From Thomasclavelia cocleata (GTDB taxonomy: Bacteria > Bacillota_I > Bacilli_A > Erysipelotrichales > Coprobacillaceae): DNA of 46,790 bases. Position 1 is the stretch's first letter; each line of letters starts with the position of its first letter. Shown in pieces: positions 44,046 through 46,790 of the stretch. Made by a program: the position numbers and the translations under genes. The stretch is taken from contig NZ_FOIN01000020.1 in assembly GCF_900102365.1 (NCBI RefSeq), positions 1 to 46,790 of the forward strand. Reading direction: 5' to 3'. The notes under the pieces were generated by a model, which ran no database searches, had not been told where the DNA came from, and was given only the letters and a program-made list of their open reading frames with translations.

Positions 44046-45017
44046 AATTAATCACGGTTATGAAGTAATCTTTGTCAAGACATAAATTCACAATTCATAA
44101 TTTTTTATTAATTTGTGCCATCATGGGCATACAAAGACTCCTTAATCAAGATTTTGCGACAGTTAACCACTCTGTTATTTGGGGATTACCAATAGGTTAA
44201 TGATTCGTCGTCAGACTCTATAATCTTCATGTGTGAATGGTATTGCGTATATATAAACTTGTGATTAATTATATTTACATTCATTGTCATAAGAAGTATA
44301 TATTTGATAGTTGAATCTGTTTTCTTATTTTGAGGTCAATCTATGCCTTTGATGTTAATGTAATGCCTGTTTTTTTATCTACTTCATAACTTCTCCTTTC
44401 TTTTTTATTTTATATATGACTTATTTCTATTCCCCATACAAAACATGACAAGCTCTTGCTATTTTAGTAATAGCGACACTCCTATTGCTTTTTCTTTAAA
44501 ATGATTTGTCATTCTGATGTGTTCTTTGATTTGAACGTCATGATCAGTAGGAACATAGGCTGATTTATAGGAATTGTTTCTAAGAATAGTTACAATCATT
44601 TGAACATTTTTCTATAGTTTTTGACAACCTTGTTTTAACTGAGCGTTGTATAGTTTATGGTGCTAAGATATAATTTTTCTTTTAACTGTCAATAGAGTGA
44701 ATATCCAAGAGACCCAGCTTCATAGTCGGTTAAAATTTCTACTTCTTCATCTTCAAATTTTTTCTTTATATTTTTGATGAATTTTTTGATAAGCTTTGTA
44801 TCTGGTTCAATTTTAGTTTCTCCTAAAATTAAACCATTTTTCTATAACTTGCGCATAAAGTATATGTTTTTTTATGGGTATCCGTTTTAATATAGATTAT
44901 GCTTTTTATAGTGACCTCCAATTGTCATTATGGAAATGATTCTATAATTTGTTTTTACATCCTAATTATGAATTTAAATCCACGTTTTAACAACTAGGGA
45001 GCACTTTATATTATCTT
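44046..45017 (-). mobile_element. Decayed IS110-family element
   Basis: Minus-strand pieces between about 44930 and 44430 read KTDTHKKTYTLCASYRK (DEDD domain start, catalytic D expected in IDxHK), ILGETKIEPDTKLIKKFIKN, VEILTDYEAGSLGYSLY, then fragments of ..NKVVKNYRKM and ..IKEHIRMTN. These match IS110-type transposase order, with many stops and shifts. The remaining flanks (44046-44430, 44930-45017) hold no coding. The stretch 44130-44260 looks like the non-coding end of such an element. Confidence 0.65.
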
Positions 45018-45512
45018 TTAACCAGCATCTAGATTAATTGTAAATTCTTTGCTAATATGTTCATCAAATCCTGTTGCTGTACGAGCATATATTTTAAATT
45101 TTCCAGTACAATGTAGAGTTCTTCTTGATGCAGAATAAGTTGCATTTGTTGAAACATCTATCAAATAACCTTCATAGGCTCCTGCATCAATCCAATTTGA
45201 ATTCAAATATGGTCCACTATATGAACTGATTACACCTGTACTCTCATTTACTCTTATTATTACCTTTAATGTGACATTTGCTTGTAGTTTCTTTCCTTTA
45301 ACTGTGTCAACAAATGTATCCACATTATGTCTTTGATATGTAACTGATGCAAATGGTGTTATATCAATAGAATTACTATCAATGTTTAAAATTATTTCTT
45401 TTTCAATGATTTTTTTATTATCTAATTCACTTGCATTAACAATTCCTATATTAATCATCATCAAGACACCACATAATACAATAGTTGTAAAATATTTTAT
45501 TCTTTTTTTCAT
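45018..45512 (-). CDS. Secreted protein, function unknown
   Basis: About 164 residues from ATG 45512 (AAGGAG six bases upstream; the ATG at 45515 is too close). Signal peptide MKKRIKYFTTIVLCGVLMMI.. cleaved near residue 28 (IVNAS). Mature protein is beta-rich with VIIRVNESTGVISSYSGP near residue 85, shared with the broken gene at 43404-44045, and STNATYSASRRTLHCTGKFK. No known domain. Follows the membrane protein gene 45523-46080 by ten bases. Confidence 0.65.
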   Translation of the reverse strand: MKKRIKYFTTIVLCGVLMMINIGIVNASELDNKKIIEKEIILNIDSNSIDITPFASVTYQRHNVDTFVDTVKGKKLQANVTLKVIIRVNESTGVISSYSGPYLNSNWIDAGAYEGYLIDVSTNATYSASRRTLHCTGKFKIYARTATGFDEHISKEFTINLDAG

Positions 45513-45522
45513 CATTTTCTCC

Positions 45523-46080
45523 TTAACCTTGTATTTTTTTCATTTTAATCAATAATAAATTTTTTAATGTTACTTTCTTTACACTTTCTAAGATTTTTGC
45601 ATCAATTATAAATGAAAATTCATCCCCATCTTTAAAATTCAATCCCGAAAATGAATAATTTTGACATTCAATATCATCTATAAAGCAGGAAGTGTATATT
45701 TTATCTTCAATTTTTTTATTTGGTAAAATTTTGTGTTCCACCCCAGTAATTAGTTTACCAAATTGCTGATTATAAGTACCATGACTTGAAAAGTATATGA
45801 TATATTTATCATTTTCTTTTATTATTGAATCAATCATAATTGTACATCCATCATTTTCATAAATAATTTTATGAATATTTGAATCTAATTTATTGATATC
45901 AATATCAAAATTCACATCACTATCAATCGTTTGAAATGAGATTGAATAATTCATGTTAAATAATTGATATCTTAAACCCTCCTGCATTAATTTTATTTTA
46001 TCAATATTATAGAAAATGCATACAGATACCACCTGTAATATTAATAGAAATATAATTAATATATTCTTTCTTCTATTCAT
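45523..46080 (-). CDS. Membrane-anchored extracellular protein, function unknown
   Basis: About 185 residues from ATG 46080 (AGGTGG site; in-frame ATG 46098 is farther). Basic MNRRKN, one N-terminal membrane helix (ILIIFLLILQVVSVCIFYNI) acting as anchor or signal, then a beta-rich external part (MNYSISFQTIDSDVNFDIDI, FSGLNFKDGDEFSFIIDAKI). It is upstream of and probably co-transcribed with the secreted protein. No family recognised. Confidence 0.6.
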   Translation of the reverse strand: MNRRKNILIIFLLILQVVSVCIFYNIDKIKLMQEGLRYQLFNMNYSISFQTIDSDVNFDIDINKLDSNIHKIIYENDGCTIMIDSIIKENDKYIIYFSSHGTYNQQFGKLITGVEHKILPNKKIEDKIYTSCFIDDIECQNYSFSGLNFKDGDEFSFIIDAKILESVKKVTLKNLLLIKMKKIQG

Positions 46081-46098
46081 AGTACCACCTACCTTCAA

Positions 46099-46402
46099 AA
46101 TATAATTATTATTTTAAACGAAATTATATCACTTTCCCAATATCCCCCTTTCCTTTTTTATAAATAATTCTATTACTTATATAACTAATTGGATAATATT
46201 AATAATTATTTTTGTTTTTTCAATATTTTATCTAATATTTTACATTTTATGTCTAACTATATTATCCTATTTATAAAAAATAAATTTTTTCATATTCTTT
46301 CTTTCGTTTATTTAATAATAATTATATATACTTAAGTGTTATATTTTCCTCCTTTCACTAAATATTTATAAATGTAATTCTATGAGTAAAATATAACATA
46401 AC
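46099..46402. other. Intergenic region
   Basis: About 300 bp, over 85% A+T by eye, holding the likely promoter of the minus-strand 46080 gene. No other gene seen. Confidence 0.5.
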
Positions 46403-46434
46403 AAAAAAGGATACATTATTATATATCCTTTTTT
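46403..46434. terminator. Bidirectional terminator
   Basis: AAAAAAGGATA / TATCCTTTTTT, perfect 11-bp stem with a 10-nt loop; T-runs on both strands. The ISL3 end starts directly after it. Confidence 0.88.
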
Positions 46435-46449
46435 GGGCTATTCAAATAA

Positions 46450-46505
46450 TTTAGGGGGCACAAGTTTAGGGGACAACTTTGGGGGTCAACTTTAGGGGGA
46501 TGACC
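46450..46505 (+). repeat. Four G-run repeats, possible G-quadruplex
   Basis: TTTAGGGGGCACAAG, TTTAGGGGACAAC, TTTGGGGGTCAAC and TTTAGGGGGATGACC follow one another. Four runs of four or five G separated by 8-10 bases, in a genome where G-runs are rare. Lies inside the ISL3 left end, before the transposase. Confidence 0.75.
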
Positions 46506-46611
46506 TTACAAAAAAGACATTAAAAAAACAACAGCTGGAATTAACTAGTTGTTGTTTCTTTTTATAGTTCTTTTATCATTGATATTGTCTAGATACTATG
46601 AAAGGAACTAT

Positions 46612-46790
46612 ATGATTAATGATATCATGAATTTTTTAAACATTGAAGATAAAGATATAATTATTACCAAAATTTTAACTGATGGAAATATTAAAGAGGT
46701 TCATCTGGAAAAATCTCTTAAAGCTGAATATTGCCCTGCCTGTTCTTCGAGAATGTATTCAAAAGGCAAATACTTTAGAAAAATCAATCA
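46612..46790 (+). CDS. ISL3-family transposase, N-terminal part (runs off window)
   Basis: ATG 46612 behind AAAGGA. The visible 59 residues read MINDIMNFLNIEDKDIIITK and, after a charged stretch, YCPACSSRMYSKGKYFRKIN. The CPACSS zinc-finger half (partner cysteines expected just past the end) and the LxIxD..I start are those of ISL3 transposases (DDE domain downstream). Cut by the window edge. Confidence 0.82.
   Translation, partial: MINDIMNFLNIEDKDIIITKILTDGNIKEVHLEKSLKAEYCPACSSRMYSKGKYFRKIN

Larger units (their letters stand above)
46435..46790 (+). mobile_element. ISL3-family element, left end
   Basis: GGGCTATTCAAATAATTT resembles ISL3-type terminal repeats (GGCTxTTxxxxAAAT). It leads to a G-run repeat (46450-46505), a hairpin AAACAACA/TGTTGTTT (46527-46558) and the transposase start at 46612. 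The rest is beyond the window. Confidence 0.7.

Overview
The window is very AT-rich Firmicutes chromosomal DNA. Strong Shine-Dalgarno sites, a T-box leader on lysS, a TPP riboswitch on a salvage-only thiamine operon, and a very large GH2 surface enzyme ending in a VKTGD-type anchor suggest a gut Erysipelotrichia (Thomasclavelia/Coprobacillus-like). That assignment is inference from gene content; no rRNA is present.

Layout. 1-217: right end of an IS3-family element that has cut a TnpV-like gene. 348-6640: lysis end of a prophage (ArpU-like regulator, holin, GH25 endolysin, a 750-residue peptidoglycan-binding/DUF1906 protein) followed by three cargo genes and an att-arm-like repeat. 6787-7598: decayed DUF4143 ATPase. 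7897-10091: AlbA_2/Schlafen-type regulator, an 11-bp tandem repeat and a small coiled-coil protein. 10143-13242 (minus): promoter, TPP riboswitch and thiM-thiE-HAD-thiD. 13300-18003: FAD oxidoreductase, Cdd1-like protein, T-box and lysS, DUF3795 protein.

18129-21161 is the most interesting stretch. A gene start is interrupted by a 786-bp chimera of two different IS3-family 3' ends joined head to head at a GAATTC palindrome. Next comes an oriT-like pair of GC-rich inverted repeats. Then two tandem copies (about 780 bp each) of a cassette carrying an untracked type I toxin-antitoxin locus (30-aa hydrophobic peptide, convergent antisense RNA with a consensus promoter) plus a ribbon-helix-helix gene. 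The two antitoxin/terminator stems are conserved but their loops differ completely. The first RHH copy is cut by an IS3 remnant.

21197-23645: arsenic operon (arsR, ArsP-type permease, Cys-rich small protein, thioredoxin-like protein, arsC) with two matching operator motifs. 23807-26292 (minus): a hypothetical protein and a DUF5808-like membrane protein split at an A9 tract. 26479-31494: CcpA-site-controlled GH2 surface enzyme. 31545-36467: uracil permease, GNAT, KptA, LemA and DUF2207. 36556-40961: a Bce-type two-component system with ABC exporter. 41040-42858: frameshifted mscL, ZIP transporter, a small membrane peptide. 42870-46434 (minus): secreted/membrane protein genes, one carrying two in-frame stops, around a decayed IS110 element. 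46435-end: left end of an ISL3-family element running off the window.

No tRNA, rRNA or CRISPR array was seen. Several breaks (mscL, the DUF5808 gene, the IS fragments) are single-base, so some could be assembly errors.
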